Source of the DNA: Rhizobium sp. ICMP 5592
GTDB taxonomy: Bacteria > Pseudomonadota > Alphaproteobacteria > Rhizobiales > Rhizobiaceae
Assembly (NCBI RefSeq): GCF_009498525.1
Contig: NZ_QSNT01000004.1
Location: 376,932 to 440,931 of the forward strand
Direction: 5' to 3'
DNA: 64,000 nucleotides
A model generated the notes under the pieces. It saw only the letters and a list, made by a program, of their open reading frames with translations. It did no database searches and had not been told where the DNA came from. A program made the translations under genes and the position numbers. This document shows, piece by piece, positions 17,440 to 27,006 of this stretch; position 1 is the first letter of the stretch; each line of letters begins with the position of its first letter.

Positions 17440-17714
17440 GTGTGGGTCGACCTAGCCAATTTGCGTTGAAATGATACGGAACGCGATAGTCATAATAGAA
17501 AAAGTTAAACAAAATCAAAACGCTACACTCGCTTAAACTTTAAGCAAAAGCTCAGCAAATACGCAACCATGCGCTTTGTTTGTCAGCGACTTAGCGACGA
17601 GACGGAATATCGCCTTGAATGCCCCGGGGCGATATTGATTTTCGCCACCGATCAATAGGCTCAAATATACCGAGCCTTGCCAAATCCTGATATCAACATC
17701 ATTTTCCGCTGATC

Positions 17715-18203
17715 ATGAAGAAAATTTCCCAACAGGATCTCGAAGCAAATCTTGCAGCTCAGGTGCGGGCGGACGGTATCGACCTGAGCAATGCTGATCT
17801 GTCGGACATTGCGTGGCATGGCCTCGACCTCAGCGGGAAAAACATCGCCATGTCGGCTCTGCGCAACGCGCATTTTTCCGCAACAGAAGCGCTGCATGGC
17901 TGCACCTGGATTGGCAACAGGATCGAGAACTGTAGATTCGAGTCGGTATCGACCTCAAAGTCCGAGATGCTGGATTGCGAATTCAGAGAGTGCGCAATGC
18001 ACACGATGCGGCTTTTCAGGGCCGACCTGTCCCGAACGATTTTCTCTTCCTGCGACTTTGTCGATGTCGATTTTTCGGAAGCCGTCATGATCCGGGTGCG
18101 GTTCGAAAATTGCAGTTTCGTTGGCACCCGATTGACCAAGGACTTTCTGTTCAACGGTATCGGTGACTTCGAATTCTCGGCGGACGGCGAATTGGAACTA
18201 TAA
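17715..18203 (+). CDS. Pentapeptide-repeat-like protein
   Basis: The 162-residue protein contains degenerate pentapeptide repeats of the A(D/N)LXX class: GIDLSNADLSDIAWHGLDLS, CEFRECAMHTMRLFRADLS and CDFVDVDFSEAVMIRVRFEN. They form a short right-handed beta-helix of about 6-7 coils. No signal peptide is present. Such proteins act as scaffolds or DNA mimics, but nothing here points to a gyrase-protection role. It stands alone after a 275-bp AT-rich gap and converges with uxuA. Confidence 0.65.
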   Translation: MKKISQQDLEANLAAQVRADGIDLSNADLSDIAWHGLDLSGKNIAMSALRNAHFSATEALHGCTWIGNRIENCRFESVSTSKSEMLDCEFRECAMHTMRLFRADLSRTIFSSCDFVDVDFSEAVMIRVRFENCSFVGTRLTKDFLFNGIGDFEFSADGELEL

Positions 18204-18217
18204 GCTTCGCCCGATTT

Positions 18218-19420
18218 CTAAAACCGCCGCCAATGTCGTGAGAACTCATCCGTCTTGCCGATAGCATGGATGACGCCGTGCAGTTCCGCCAATCCCTTCA
18301 GACGCCCGATCAGGGAATAGCCGGGATTGGTCGGCCTATCGGCATCGTCGCCGATCAGATGGCCATGGTCGGGACGCATCGGGATCAGATGATCCGCCCG
18401 GCCCTCGGTTCGACGCCGGGCCTCTTCCGCCAGCAGCGTACGCAGAATGGCATACATGTCGCTGCGGCCCTCGAGATGGGACGCTTCGACGAAGGAACCG
18501 TCCGGCTCGATCGCCACGTCGCGAAGATGGGCGAAATTGATGCGCAGCGCGAATTCTCGGGCAATCGCAAGCACGTCGTTGTCGGCGCGCGAACCGAGGG
18601 AGCCGACGCAGAGCGTTAGGCCGTTGGCGGGGTCATCGACGGTGCCGACGATGCGGCGCAGATCCTCGGCGGTCGAAACCACGCGCGGCAGGCCGAACAG
18701 CGAAATCGGCGGGTCGTCGGGATGGATGGCAAGCCTTGCGCCAACCTCGGCTGCAACCGGCACGACCTCGCGCAGGAAACTGTCGAGGTTTGCCCGCAGA
18801 TCGTCGGCCGTCACTCCGTCGAAAGCGGCAATCTCAGCTCGAATGGCCTCTCGGCCGTAGCTGTCCTCGCCGCCGGGAAGGCCGGCGATGATATTGCTTT
18901 CGAGCCGCCGGATCGCTTCCTCGGAAAGCTCCTTGAACCGCGTCTCGGCGCGCTGCACAAGCCCCGGCGCATAGCTCGCCTCGGCACCTTTCCGGCGCAG
19001 AACGAAGACGTCGTAAGCGACGAATTCCACCATGTCGAACCGAAGTGCCAGCGCCGTCGTCGGCATCTCGAAACGCAGGTCCGTGCGCGTCCAGTCGACC
19101 ACCGGCATGAAATTATAGCAGATCGTCCTGATATCGGAGCGGGCGAGATTGACCAGCGTATCCTTCCAGACGCCGATCGCTTTGGTAGCACCGGCGCCGG
19201 CGAGCTTGATGGCGCTCGGGATCGGGATCGATTCACAGACGCTCCAGCGCATGCCGGCAGCCTTCACCTGCGCCTTGCGCGCATCGATCTCCTCCAGAGT
19301 CCAGGTGCGCGAATAGGAGATTTCGTGAAGTGCGGTCACGACGCCCGTCGCCCCGCCCTGACGGGCGTGAATGAGTGGAACGAGATCCCTCGGCCCGAAC
19401 CAACGCCAGCAACTCTCCAT
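18218..19420 (-). CDS. uxuA: Mannonate dehydratase
   Basis: The 400-residue TIM-barrel enzyme converts D-mannonate to 2-keto-3-deoxygluconate. Recognisable family motifs are WRWFGPRD and ALHEISYSRTW at the N-terminus, ICYNFMPVVDWTRTDL around residue 100, LAIHPDDPP around 230 (metal and substrate site), FAHLRDV and MRPDHGHLI near the C-terminus. It is divergent from a FadR-type GntR gene with two palindromic sites between them, a normal arrangement for hexuronate regulation. The adjacent beta-mannosidase suggests that the locus handles mannose-derived or uronic-acid glycans. Confidence 0.92.
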   Translation of the reverse strand: MESCWRWFGPRDLVPLIHARQGGATGVVTALHEISYSRTWTLEEIDARKAQVKAAGMRWSVCESIPIPSAIKLAGAGATKAIGVWKDTLVNLARSDIRTICYNFMPVVDWTRTDLRFEMPTTALALRFDMVEFVAYDVFVLRRKGAEASYAPGLVQRAETRFKELSEEAIRRLESNIIAGLPGGEDSYGREAIRAEIAAFDGVTADDLRANLDSFLREVVPVAAEVGARLAIHPDDPPISLFGLPRVVSTAEDLRRIVGTVDDPANGLTLCVGSLGSRADNDVLAIAREFALRINFAHLRDVAIEPDGSFVEASHLEGRSDMYAILRTLLAEEARRRTEGRADHLIPMRPDHGHLIGDDADRPTNPGYSLIGRLKGLAELHGVIHAIGKTDEFSRHWRRF

Positions 19421-19437
19421 GCGATGCCTCCCTTATT

Positions 19438-19449
19438 TGTTGGGCAACA
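19438..19449. promoter_or_regulatory. Palindromic candidate operator near uxuA start
   Basis: TGTTGGGCAACA is a perfect inverted repeat (5-bp arms, 2-bp centre) 18 bp upstream of the uxuA start codon. Its position and GT/AC-rich arms fit a GntR/FadR-type operator that would repress uxuA. Confidence 0.45.
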
Positions 19450-19507
19450 TAATGCCAAATCCGCGATTGTCTATTTCAATGTGACATCCGCTCCGCTTGA
19501 CATCTGT

Positions 19508-19522
19508 TATTGACCAACAATA
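19508..19522. promoter_or_regulatory. Palindromic candidate operator upstream of the GntR gene
   Basis: TATTGACCAACAATA has 5-bp inverted arms around a 5-bp centre and lies 22 bp before the GntR start codon. It shares the TTG...CAA layout of the uxuA-proximal site, so both could bind the same dimeric regulator and give autoregulation. Confidence 0.4.
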
Positions 19523-19544
19523 TCTTTCTGGAGATGGAGGATAC

Positions 19545-20258
19545 ATGACGACGGAAACCGCAGAGATCGGGGACAAAGGATCGGCGGTAGACCAGGTGGT
19601 CGATGCGATCCGGCGGCTGATGCACGAGCGCAATCTCGGCCTCGGCGATGCCCTGCCCTCGGAAATCGAGCTGGCGGCGATGTTCAACACCAGCCGCAAC
19701 ACGGTGCGCGAAGCGATCCGTATATTGAAAGCTTATGGCATCGTCGAAAGCCGGCAGAAGGTCGGGGCCGTCATCACGGACCGACGTCAGCAGGCGCTGA
19801 TGGAGCAGTTTTCCTTCGCACTCGATATTTCCACTGAGAGCTTTCTCGACATCCAGGGGTTTCGCCGGCTGATCGAGGTCAATCTCTCCGACCTTCTGTT
19901 CGAACATATCGACGATGCCGGCATTGCCCGGCTGGAGGCGATCAACGACGCGATGAAGCTGGCGCCGGACCTTTCGGATGCCGCAGAATTCGATTTCAAG
20001 TTTCACGCCGCGCTGGTGGGCCTTGCCGGCAATCAGACGGTGTCACAAGTCTATGGTATTTTGCAGCCATTGTTGCAGCGACTGATGGAGGCGGGAAAAC
20101 GCTCCCGCGCCGCCATCGACAGCGCCTATGACGACCATCGCGACATCATCGCCGCACTAAAGCAGCGCGACCGCATTGCCTATGCCTATCACATGAACCG
20201 TCATCTTCACGCCGGATTGCAGTTCATCCAGCCACCCAAAGAGCCGCGGCAGATTTGA
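19545..20258 (+). CDS. GntR family regulator, FadR/UxuR-like (FCD)
   Basis: The 237-residue protein has a winged helix (residues about 12-80, with LPSEIELAAMFNTSRNTVRE and GIVESRQKVGAVI). The FCD domain has the metal-site pattern D-F-F-H (AAEFDFKFHAALVGLAGN) and later conserved His residues (YDDHRDIIAALK, NRHLHAG). This layout matches UxuR/ExuR/LldR-type regulators. A GGAGATGGAGG site precedes the ATG at 19545. Its placement between divergent uxuA and the downstream beta-mannosidase gene makes it the likely regulator of both, with a hexuronate or keto-deoxy sugar acid as ligand. Confidence 0.85.
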   Translation: MTTETAEIGDKGSAVDQVVDAIRRLMHERNLGLGDALPSEIELAAMFNTSRNTVREAIRILKAYGIVESRQKVGAVITDRRQQALMEQFSFALDISTESFLDIQGFRRLIEVNLSDLLFEHIDDAGIARLEAINDAMKLAPDLSDAAEFDFKFHAALVGLAGNQTVSQVYGILQPLLQRLMEAGKRSRAAIDSAYDDHRDIIAALKQRDRIAYAYHMNRHLHAGLQFIQPPKEPRQI

Positions 20259-20288
20259 CACGCTCCATTTCATGACGGACAGACAAGC

Positions 20289-22760
20289 ATGAAGACATTG
20301 CCACTCGACACCGGCTGGACCCTCTCCCGCCTTCGCGCACCCTCCACCGCCCCTTCCCTGCCCGCAACGATCCCGGCCACGGTACCGGGCAATGTACATG
20401 TCGATCTTCTGTCCGCCCGACTGATCACCAACCCCTATCTCGATGTCAACGAGATCTCCCAGGACTGGATCGGCCGCTCGGCCTGGCGCTATCGCCTGAC
20501 CTTCGACTGGGATAGCGACGACGCGGATCGGATCGATCTCTCCTGCCTTGGCCTCGATACGGCCGCCCGCCTGGAGCTGAACGGCACCCTGCTCGGCGAA
20601 ACGCGCAATATGCACCGCAGCTACCGTTTCGACATTCGCGACGAGCTCAAGGACGGCCGCAACGAGCTGATCATCGACTTCGAGTCCGCCTACGTCCATG
20701 GCGAGGCCGTGCGTTCCGCGCTTGGCACCGCCGCCGACATCCCGGCCAATTATCCCGGCCCAAGCCACCTCATCCGCAAGATGGCCTGCAATTTCGGCTG
20801 GGACTGGGGTCCGACCGTCGTTACCGCAGGCATATGGAAGCCTATCGCCATCGAGAGCTGGTCGAAGGCGCGTCTCGGCACCGTTCGCCCGGAAATCACC
20901 CTGCAAGGCGGTGACGGTGTCGCCCGCGTGCATGTCGAGATCGAATGGGCCGCCGAGGGCATGGATAGCGCCGCACTCGTGATGTCGGTCGGCGGCAAGC
21001 GATCCGAGGTTCGCATTGCGCAGGGCGAAACGCATACGCTGGTGGAATGCCGGGTCGATAATCCGCAAGTCTGGTGGCCGCACGGGCTCGGCGACCAGCC
21101 GCTCCACGATCTAGACCTCCAGCTTCTGGGGTCCGACGGCGCGGTGCTGGATCGCTGGCAGTGGCGCGTCGGCTTCCGCTCTGTGCGGCTCGACACGACG
21201 GCTGACGAGATCGGCTCCGCCTTCACCCTCGTCGTCAATGACGTGCCGGTCTTTGCCCGTGGCGCCAACTGGATACCGGACGATTGCTTCCTGCCGCGCG
21301 TGACGCGGGAGCGCTATCGCGAGCGGATCGCCCAGGCGCGCGACGCCAACATGAATATCCTGCGCGTCTGGGGCGGCGGCATCTACGAGACCGACGCCTT
21401 CTATGAGGAATGCGACGCCGCTGGCATCATGGTCTGGCAGGATTTCCTCTTCGCCTGCGCCGCCTATCCCGAGGAGGAGCCGGTCTATAGCGAGATCGAG
21501 GCGGAAGCGCGCGAAGCGATTACCCGGCTGATGCCCTATGCCTCTCTGGTGCTCTGGAACGGCAACAACGAGAATATCTGGGGCTATTTCGACTGGGGCT
21601 GGCAGGATGTGCTCGCCAATCGTCCCTGGGGCGCTGGCTACTATCTCGACCTTTTGCCGAAACTCGTCGCCGAGATCGATCCGACGCGGCCCTATTGGCC
21701 GGGCAGCCCCTATTCCGGCTCGATGGAGATCGCGCCGAACGCCGACGAGCATGGCTGCAAGCACATCTGGGATGTCTGGAACGAGGTCGGTTACGAGACC
21801 TACCGTAACTATATCCCGCGTTTCTGCTCCGAATTCGGCTGGCAGGCGCCGCCGACCTACGGAACGCTTGCCTCGTCCGTTCGGGAGAAAAATCGGGCGC
21901 CCGCCTCGCCCGGTGTTCTGCATCACCAGAAGGCGACCACCGGCAACGACAAGCTCCTGAAGGGATTGGAAGGCTGGTTCCCCGCGCCGGAAAACTTCGA
22001 TGACTGGCTCTTCGTCACGCAGCTCAACCAGGCGCGCGCCATCAGTTTCGGTGTCGACCACATGCGCTCGCATCGCCCCATCTGCATGGGCGCGATTGTC
22101 TGGCAGCTCAACGATTGCTGGCCGGTGACCTCCTGGGCGGCGATCGATGGCGGCGGGCGGAGGAAGCCGCTCTGGTATGCGCTGCGCAACAGCTACGCCC
22201 CGCATCTCCTCACCATCCAGCCGCGCGGCGACGGCCTTGCCGCCATCGCCGTCAACGATGCCACCCTGTTCTGGCGCGTGCCCTTCACCGTCGAACGCTT
22301 CGATTTCAACGGCACGCTTCTCGCCCGCCATTCCGTCTGGCGCATCCTCTGCGATCGCTTCGAAAATGCCGAGATATCGATCCCCAGGGACGTGGCGACG
22401 CCCGGCGATCCGCAACGCGAATTTTTGCGCGCCCGTCTCGGCGATTCAGAGGCCTGGTGGTTCTTCGAAAAGGATATGAAGCTGCAATATCCGCAGCCGC
22501 GCTTCGACATCGAGAGTGCGCAAATCGCAGACGGCGTCGCCGTCACGGTCACGGCACAGACCTTCCTACGCGATCTCTGCCTGTTTGCCGACCGGATCAG
22601 CCCGAATGCCGAAGTTGACGACATGTTGGTCAATCTGATGCCGGGCGAGAGCAGGACGTTCCGTATCAAGGGCCTGTCGAAAGAGGCCTGGGATGATGCC
22701 GATCTTTCCTCTGTCGTGCGAACGGCCAATCAGGTCGCAAGCACGATTCACCATCGGTGA
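20289..22760 (+). CDS. Beta-mannosidase (glycoside hydrolase family 2)
   Basis: The 823-residue protein is a GH2 enzyme of the beta-mannosidase branch. The N-terminal jelly-roll domain contains W-R-Y-RLTFD and FDIRDELKDG, then NFGWDWGP. The TIM barrel has RGANWIPDDCFLPR and ILRVWGGGIYE. The acid/base Glu lies in LWNGNNEN (about residue 428) and the nucleophile Glu in FCSEFGWQ (about residue 515). No signal peptide is present, so it acts on imported oligosaccharides. It removes beta-linked mannose; activity on other beta-sugars is possible. It lies 30 bp after the GntR gene and 83 bp before a GH94 phosphorylase. Confidence 0.9.
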   Translation: MKTLPLDTGWTLSRLRAPSTAPSLPATIPATVPGNVHVDLLSARLITNPYLDVNEISQDWIGRSAWRYRLTFDWDSDDADRIDLSCLGLDTAARLELNGTLLGETRNMHRSYRFDIRDELKDGRNELIIDFESAYVHGEAVRSALGTAADIPANYPGPSHLIRKMACNFGWDWGPTVVTAGIWKPIAIESWSKARLGTVRPEITLQGGDGVARVHVEIEWAAEGMDSAALVMSVGGKRSEVRIAQGETHTLVECRVDNPQVWWPHGLGDQPLHDLDLQLLGSDGAVLDRWQWRVGFRSVRLDTTADEIGSAFTLVVNDVPVFARGANWIPDDCFLPRVTRERYRERIAQARDANMNILRVWGGGIYETDAFYEECDAAGIMVWQDFLFACAAYPEEEPVYSEIEAEAREAITRLMPYASLVLWNGNNENIWGYFDWGWQDVLANRPWGAGYYLDLLPKLVAEIDPTRPYWPGSPYSGSMEIAPNADEHGCKHIWDVWNEVGYETYRNYIPRFCSEFGWQAPPTYGTLASSVREKNRAPASPGVLHHQKATTGNDKLLKGLEGWFPAPENFDDWLFVTQLNQARAISFGVDHMRSHRPICMGAIVWQLNDCWPVTSWAAIDGGGRRKPLWYALRNSYAPHLLTIQPRGDGLAAIAVNDATLFWRVPFTVERFDFNGTLLARHSVWRILCDRFENAEISIPRDVATPGDPQREFLRARLGDSEAWWFFEKDMKLQYPQPRFDIESAQIADGVAVTVTAQTFLRDLCLFADRISPNAEVDDMLVNLMPGESRTFRIKGLSKEAWDDADLSSVVRTANQVASTIHHR

Positions 22761-22843
22761 GACGGCAAATTGCCGCCTATGATCGCACCGCGCCTTGTGA
22801 TCTAGTGCACTTACCCGACCCATGAATCAGCGAGACACCGACT

Positions 22844-25800
22844 ATGCCTTCGGAATCCAATCGCAGCTTTCAGACGCCCCGGCGCGAAGAACTCGGTCTT
22901 TCCACGCTTACCAATAGCGCCGGCCTGTCCGCATCGGCCCTGCCGAACGGCACGCTGTTTGCCATCGATTTTGCCGACCAGCAGGGCGGCGTGATGATCA
23001 ACCAGGTGTTGGGATCGCCTGTCTATGGCGGCATCGGGCGGCTCTATCTGCGTATCGGCGGCTCCCAGCCTGAAGTTGCCGAAATCGTTGGTCCGAAAGC
23101 CGTGGTCAGCTTCGGCCATGACGAGACGAGTTTTTGCTGGAGTGGCGAGACCCAGGGTATCCGGCATACGGTGCGGCTACAGCTCCACCCAGGCGATACC
23201 GCCTGGTTCTGGCGTGTCTCGCTCGAGAATACGACGAGCAAGGCAGTTCCGGCCGATCTCGTGCTGCTCCAGGATGTCGGCATCGGCGATCGTGGTTTCC
23301 TGATGAACAGCGAGGCCTATGCCTCGCAATATATCGATCATCACATTGCCGCTCACCCCGCCTTCGGGCCTGTTGTGATGAACCGGCAAAATCTGAAGCA
23401 AGGCGGCGGGCGCAATCCGTGGCTGGCGCAAGGTTGCATCGATGGCGCAGCCGCCTATGCCACGGATGCAATCCAGCTGATGGTGCCGGCCCCAAGCGGC
23501 GATGCGCCCATGGTGCCGGGTTTCGGCGAAAACCTGGCGAGCACGCGCCGGCAACACGAGGTCGCCTGTCCGGCGATCCAGTCGAAGCCGCTGACACTGG
23601 CACCAAAGGCGACTGCTGCCACAACCTTCTTCGGCCTGTTCGTCGCCGATCACCCCTTGGCCTCCAGCGATGCCGACCTTACGCGTCTCGATACCTTGCC
23701 ACAGGCGCTCGACCAGCTGACAGCAAAGGATATTGCTTCGGAGGCGCCGGTTCGTAGCTTGGTACAGGACGCACCGCTGTTCGTGACCGAGCAACTGGAT
23801 GACGCGACCATCGACCGGCTCTATCCCGAGCGAATACTGGAAGAGCGTATCGACGGCCAGCTCTATTCCTTCTTCGTGCCGGAGGGTTCGCTGAACCGTC
23901 ATATCGTGCTGCGCGAGAAGGAACGCCTCGTGGCGCGCCGTCACGGCGCCATCGTCCGCAGCGGCCAGAACATGTTGCTCGACGATCAGACTTTGGGCGC
24001 AACTTGCTGGATGCAGGGCATCTTCGCGGCGCAACTCACCATCGGCAACACCTCCTTTCACAAGCTGTTCTCGATCTCCCGCGACCCGTACAATCTGACG
24101 CGGGCAAGCGGGTTGCGCATCCTCGTCGATCTCGGCGAAGGCTGGCGCCTGCTCGGCGTGCCCGCCGCCTTCGACATGGGTCTCAGCGATATCAGGTGGA
24201 TCTACAAGCTCGCCGACCACACCATCACCGTGACGGCGGCAGCCTCCGGTGACGACCCCGCCATGCAATGGAACGTCACGGTCGAGGGCAAGGCCTGCCG
24301 CTTCCTGGTGTTCGGCCATATCGTGCTCGGCGAGCGCGACTATGAAGCCGTCGCCAACATTGAGATCAATGCAGCAGCCAGGCAGATATCCTTCCGTCCG
24401 CAATCCTCCTGGCTTTGGGATCGCTATCCGCAAGCCGCCTATCATCTCGTCACCGCAACGCCGGATGCATTCGAGGCAATCGGTGGCGATGAGCTTCTCT
24501 ATGGCGACGGCATCTCGCGCAACGGTCCCTTCATCGCGCTGAAGTCGCACTCGACCCAAGGCTTCAGCTTTGCCGTCACCGGATCGATGACCGACACGGC
24601 GGCGGGCGAAACCCTTGCCGCACGCTACAAGGCGGGCGTCAGCGCTGAAGACATGCTCGCGCCGGCGCAGCGCTTCTGGAGCCATGTGACGCGCGGTTTG
24701 AGTATCAAGGGCAGCGGGCCCGATATCAGCGAGCAGGCGGTCATGTTGCCCTGGCTGGCGCATGACGCCATCATCCATCTCAGCGTGCCGCACGGCCTCG
24801 AACAATATACCGGGGCGGCCTGGGGAACCCGCGACGTTTGCCAGGGGCCGGTGGAGTTCCTGCTTGCCTATGAGCACGATGCCGAGGTGAAGCAAGTCCT
24901 GAGCACCGTCTTTTCCGAGCAATATCGCGACCGGGGCGACTGGCCACAATGGTTCATGCTTGAGCCCTATGCCAATATCCGCGCCGGCGAGAGCCATGGC
25001 GATATCGTCGTCTGGCCGCTGAAGGCGCTCTGCGACTATATCGAGGCGACAGGCGATATCGCCTTCCTGGCTGAGACCGTCCCGTGGCGGGCCGACGACA
25101 CCGTGCAGCGGACCGAGGAGAAGGCGACGATCTCCGACCATGTCGAAAAGCTGCTAGACACCGTCCGCAGCCGCTTTGTCCCGGGCACCAGCCTCATCCG
25201 CTACGGCGAAGGCGATTGGAACGACAGCCTGCAGCCGGCCGATCCACATCTGCGCGACTGGATGGTCAGCAGCTGGACCGTTTCGCTGCTCTACGAACAG
25301 CTCGTGCGCTATGCCGCGATCCTGACGCTCGCGAGCCGGGACGAAGAGGCACAGTCGCTGAAGGAAACAGCCGCCGCCATGCGCGCCGATTTCAACCGCC
25401 TGCTGATGCGCGACGGCATTGTCGCCGGCTACGGCGTCTTCGATCCGAGCCATGACGGCGTCGAGCTGCTGCTGCACCCGGCCGACACCCGCACCGGCCT
25501 GCATTTTTCGCTGATCGCGATGACGCAACCGATGCTGGGCGGCCTGTTCACGCCCGAGCAGCGGCACGACCATATGAAGCTGATCGGCGCGAACCTGCTC
25601 TTCCCGGACGGCGTGAGATTGATGGAAAAGCCGGCCACCTATGCTGGTGGGCCGGAGACGCTATTCCGCCGCGCCGAATCCTCGTCTTTCTTCGGGCGCG
25701 AGATCGGGCTGATGTATGTGCATGCCCATCTGCGTTACTGCGAGGCACTGGCTCTGGATGGCGATGCCGAAGGCGTCTGGAGCGCACTGGCTCTCGCCAA

Positions 25801-26104
25801 CCCGATCTCGGTCAGCGGCCGGCTCGACCATGCGTCGCTGCGCCAGCGCAACACCTATTTCAGCAGCAGCGATGCCGCCTTCGATGACCGCTATCACGCA
25901 TCATCCGATTGGGATCGCGTCAAGGCCGGCGATATCGCCGTCGATGGCGGTTGGCGCATCTATTCGAGCGGCCCGGGCCTCTACACCAAGAGCCTGATCA
26001 GCAACGCCCTCGGCTTCAAGCGGCACTTCGGCCAGCGCGTCCGCCAGCCGCTATTGCCGGCGTCTGTTGTCGTTTCCAAGGTCGAGCTGGACTTCAAGGC
26101 GTAG
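22844..26104 (+). CDS. GH94 glycoside phosphorylase, resembling 1,2-beta-oligoglucan phosphorylase
   Basis: The 1086-residue cytoplasmic protein contains HGLEQYTGAAWGTRDVCQGP, GDWPQWFMLEPYANI, ESHGDIVVWPLKAL and YGEGDWNDSLQP (likely general acid Asp near residue 791). It ends with TYFSSSDAAFDDRY and GGWRIYSSGPGLY. From memory these blocks, and the total length, match Listeria Lin1839, a phosphorylase of linear beta-1,2-glucooligosaccharides (sophoro-oligosaccharides). That enzyme releases glucose 1-phosphate. Rhizobia make cyclic beta-1,2-glucans, so a recycling role would make sense. Plain cellobiose/cellodextrin phosphorylases are shorter (~800 residues). Substrate assignment remains an inference. 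Confidence 0.75.
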   Translation: MPSESNRSFQTPRREELGLSTLTNSAGLSASALPNGTLFAIDFADQQGGVMINQVLGSPVYGGIGRLYLRIGGSQPEVAEIVGPKAVVSFGHDETSFCWSGETQGIRHTVRLQLHPGDTAWFWRVSLENTTSKAVPADLVLLQDVGIGDRGFLMNSEAYASQYIDHHIAAHPAFGPVVMNRQNLKQGGGRNPWLAQGCIDGAAAYATDAIQLMVPAPSGDAPMVPGFGENLASTRRQHEVACPAIQSKPLTLAPKATAATTFFGLFVADHPLASSDADLTRLDTLPQALDQLTAKDIASEAPVRSLVQDAPLFVTEQLDDATIDRLYPERILEERIDGQLYSFFVPEGSLNRHIVLREKERLVARRHGAIVRSGQNMLLDDQTLGATCWMQGIFAAQLTIGNTSFHKLFSISRDPYNLTRASGLRILVDLGEGWRLLGVPAAFDMGLSDIRWIYKLADHTITVTAAASGDDPAMQWNVTVEGKACRFLVFGHIVLGERDYEAVANIEINAAARQISFRPQSSWLWDRYPQAAYHLVTATPDAFEAIGGDELLYGDGISRNGPFIALKSHSTQGFSFAVTGSMTDTAAGETLAARYKAGVSAEDMLAPAQRFWSHVTRGLSIKGSGPDISEQAVMLPWLAHDAIIHLSVPHGLEQYTGAAWGTRDVCQGPVEFLLAYEHDAEVKQVLSTVFSEQYRDRGDWPQWFMLEPYANIRAGESHGDIVVWPLKALCDYIEATGDIAFLAETVPWRADDTVQRTEEKATISDHVEKLLDTVRSRFVPGTSLIRYGEGDWNDSLQPADPHLRDWMVSSWTVSLLYEQLVRYAAILTLASRDEEAQSLKETAAAMRADFNRLLMRDGIVAGYGVFDPSHDGVELLLHPADTRTGLHFSLIAMTQPMLGGLFTPEQRHDHMKLIGANLLFPDGVRLMEKPATYAGGPETLFRRAESSSFFGREIGLMYVHAHLRYCEALALDGDAEGVWSALALANPISVSGRLDHASLRQRNTYFSSSDAAFDDRYHASSDWDRVKAGDIAVDGGWRIYSSGPGLYTKSLISNALGFKRHFGQRVRQPLLPASVVVSKVELDFKA

Positions 26105-26113
26105 TCATGAAAA

Positions 26114-26132
26114 GGGCCGCCTGTAGCGGCCC
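26114..26132. terminator. Bidirectional hairpin terminator between convergent genes
   Basis: GGGCCGC (26114-26120) pairs with GCGGCCC (26126-26132) around a 5-base loop, between the GH94 stop and the convergent aldo/keto reductase stop. On the minus strand it is followed by TTTT, so it is the better terminator for the reductase gene. Confidence 0.7.
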
Positions 26133-26149
26133 CTCTCCGGATTTTGTAA

Positions 26150-26980
26150 TTAAGCGGCCTCGTCCCAGACCGGCGCGAGGCCGTCGGGGCTGACGATCCG
26201 CCCCTTGGGCTCGGCGAGCGCATGGATCGCGGCCATTTCTTCCGTCGTTAGTTCGAAATCGAAGATCGCAGCATTTTCCTGGGCGCGGGTTTCGGAGACC
26301 GTCTTCGACAGGACGACCAGACCCTGCTGCACGATCCAGCGCAGCACGACCTGTGCGACGGATTTGCCGTGCCGGCCGGCGATCGCCTTCAACACCGGAT
26401 CGTTCAGCACCTTGCCATCCGCCATGGCATAGTAGGCAGTAGCGGACATGCCGAGGCTTCTGGCCGTTTCGATCACCTGCGACTGGTCGAGATAGGGATG
26501 GTACTCGACCTGATTGGTGACGAGCGGCCGCTCGCTGAGCTTTGCCGCCTCTATCATCAGTGCGCGGTTGAAGTTCGAGACGCCGATGTGGCGGACCTTG
26601 CCGGCCTTGGCAACTTCGTTCAGGGCACCGATCTGTTCGGCAAGCGGCACGGCGTCGTTCGGCCAATGGAGCAGGAGCAGATCGACATAGTCGGTCTTCA
26701 GCTTCTTCAGGCTGTCCTCGACCGATGCGACGAAGGCGGCATGCTTATAGTTTTCGACCCAGACCTTGGTGGTGAGAAACAGATCGGCGCGGGCAAGACC
26801 CGAGTGCCGGATGCCATCGCCGACCTCGGCCTCGTTGCCGTAGATCTGGGCGGTATCGACATGCTGGTAGCCGTTCTTCAGTACATGCGACACCATGCGT
26901 TCGGTATCGGGGCCTGGCACGCGGAAGGTGCCGAAGCCGAGAGCCGGGATCGATGCGCCATTGGCGTTGACGAGATGCAT
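26150..26980 (-). CDS. Aldo/keto reductase (2,5-diketogluconate reductase-like)
   Basis: The 276-residue protein has the full AKR tetrad: Asp42 and Tyr47 in YQHVDTAQIYGNE, Lys72 in LTTKVW and His105 in LLLLHWPND. It also has the cofactor motif GVSNFN. The length and IPALGFGTF start place it with AKR5-like DkgA/DkgB or YafB-type reductases of 2,5-diketogluconate and methylglyoxal. It is followed on the same strand, upstream in coordinates, by an MFS gene 26 bp away, so the two genes are probably co-transcribed from the MFS promoter. Confidence 0.85.
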   Translation of the reverse strand: MHLVNANGASIPALGFGTFRVPGPDTERMVSHVLKNGYQHVDTAQIYGNEAEVGDGIRHSGLARADLFLTTKVWVENYKHAAFVASVEDSLKKLKTDYVDLLLLHWPNDAVPLAEQIGALNEVAKAGKVRHIGVSNFNRALMIEAAKLSERPLVTNQVEYHPYLDQSQVIETARSLGMSATAYYAMADGKVLNDPVLKAIAGRHGKSVAQVVLRWIVQQGLVVLSKTVSETRAQENAAIFDFELTTEEMAAIHALAEPKGRIVSPDGLAPVWDEAA

Positions 26981-27006
26981 GGGATTTCCTTTCGATTGCA
27001 GAATGA

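Noticed and set aside
23177..25141. A 654-codon open frame on the minus strand
   Set aside because: It lies entirely opposite the GH94 gene, whose protein is clearly conserved. The antisense product is rich in Arg/Ala/Gly/His with no motif, a common by-product of high-GC codon use.
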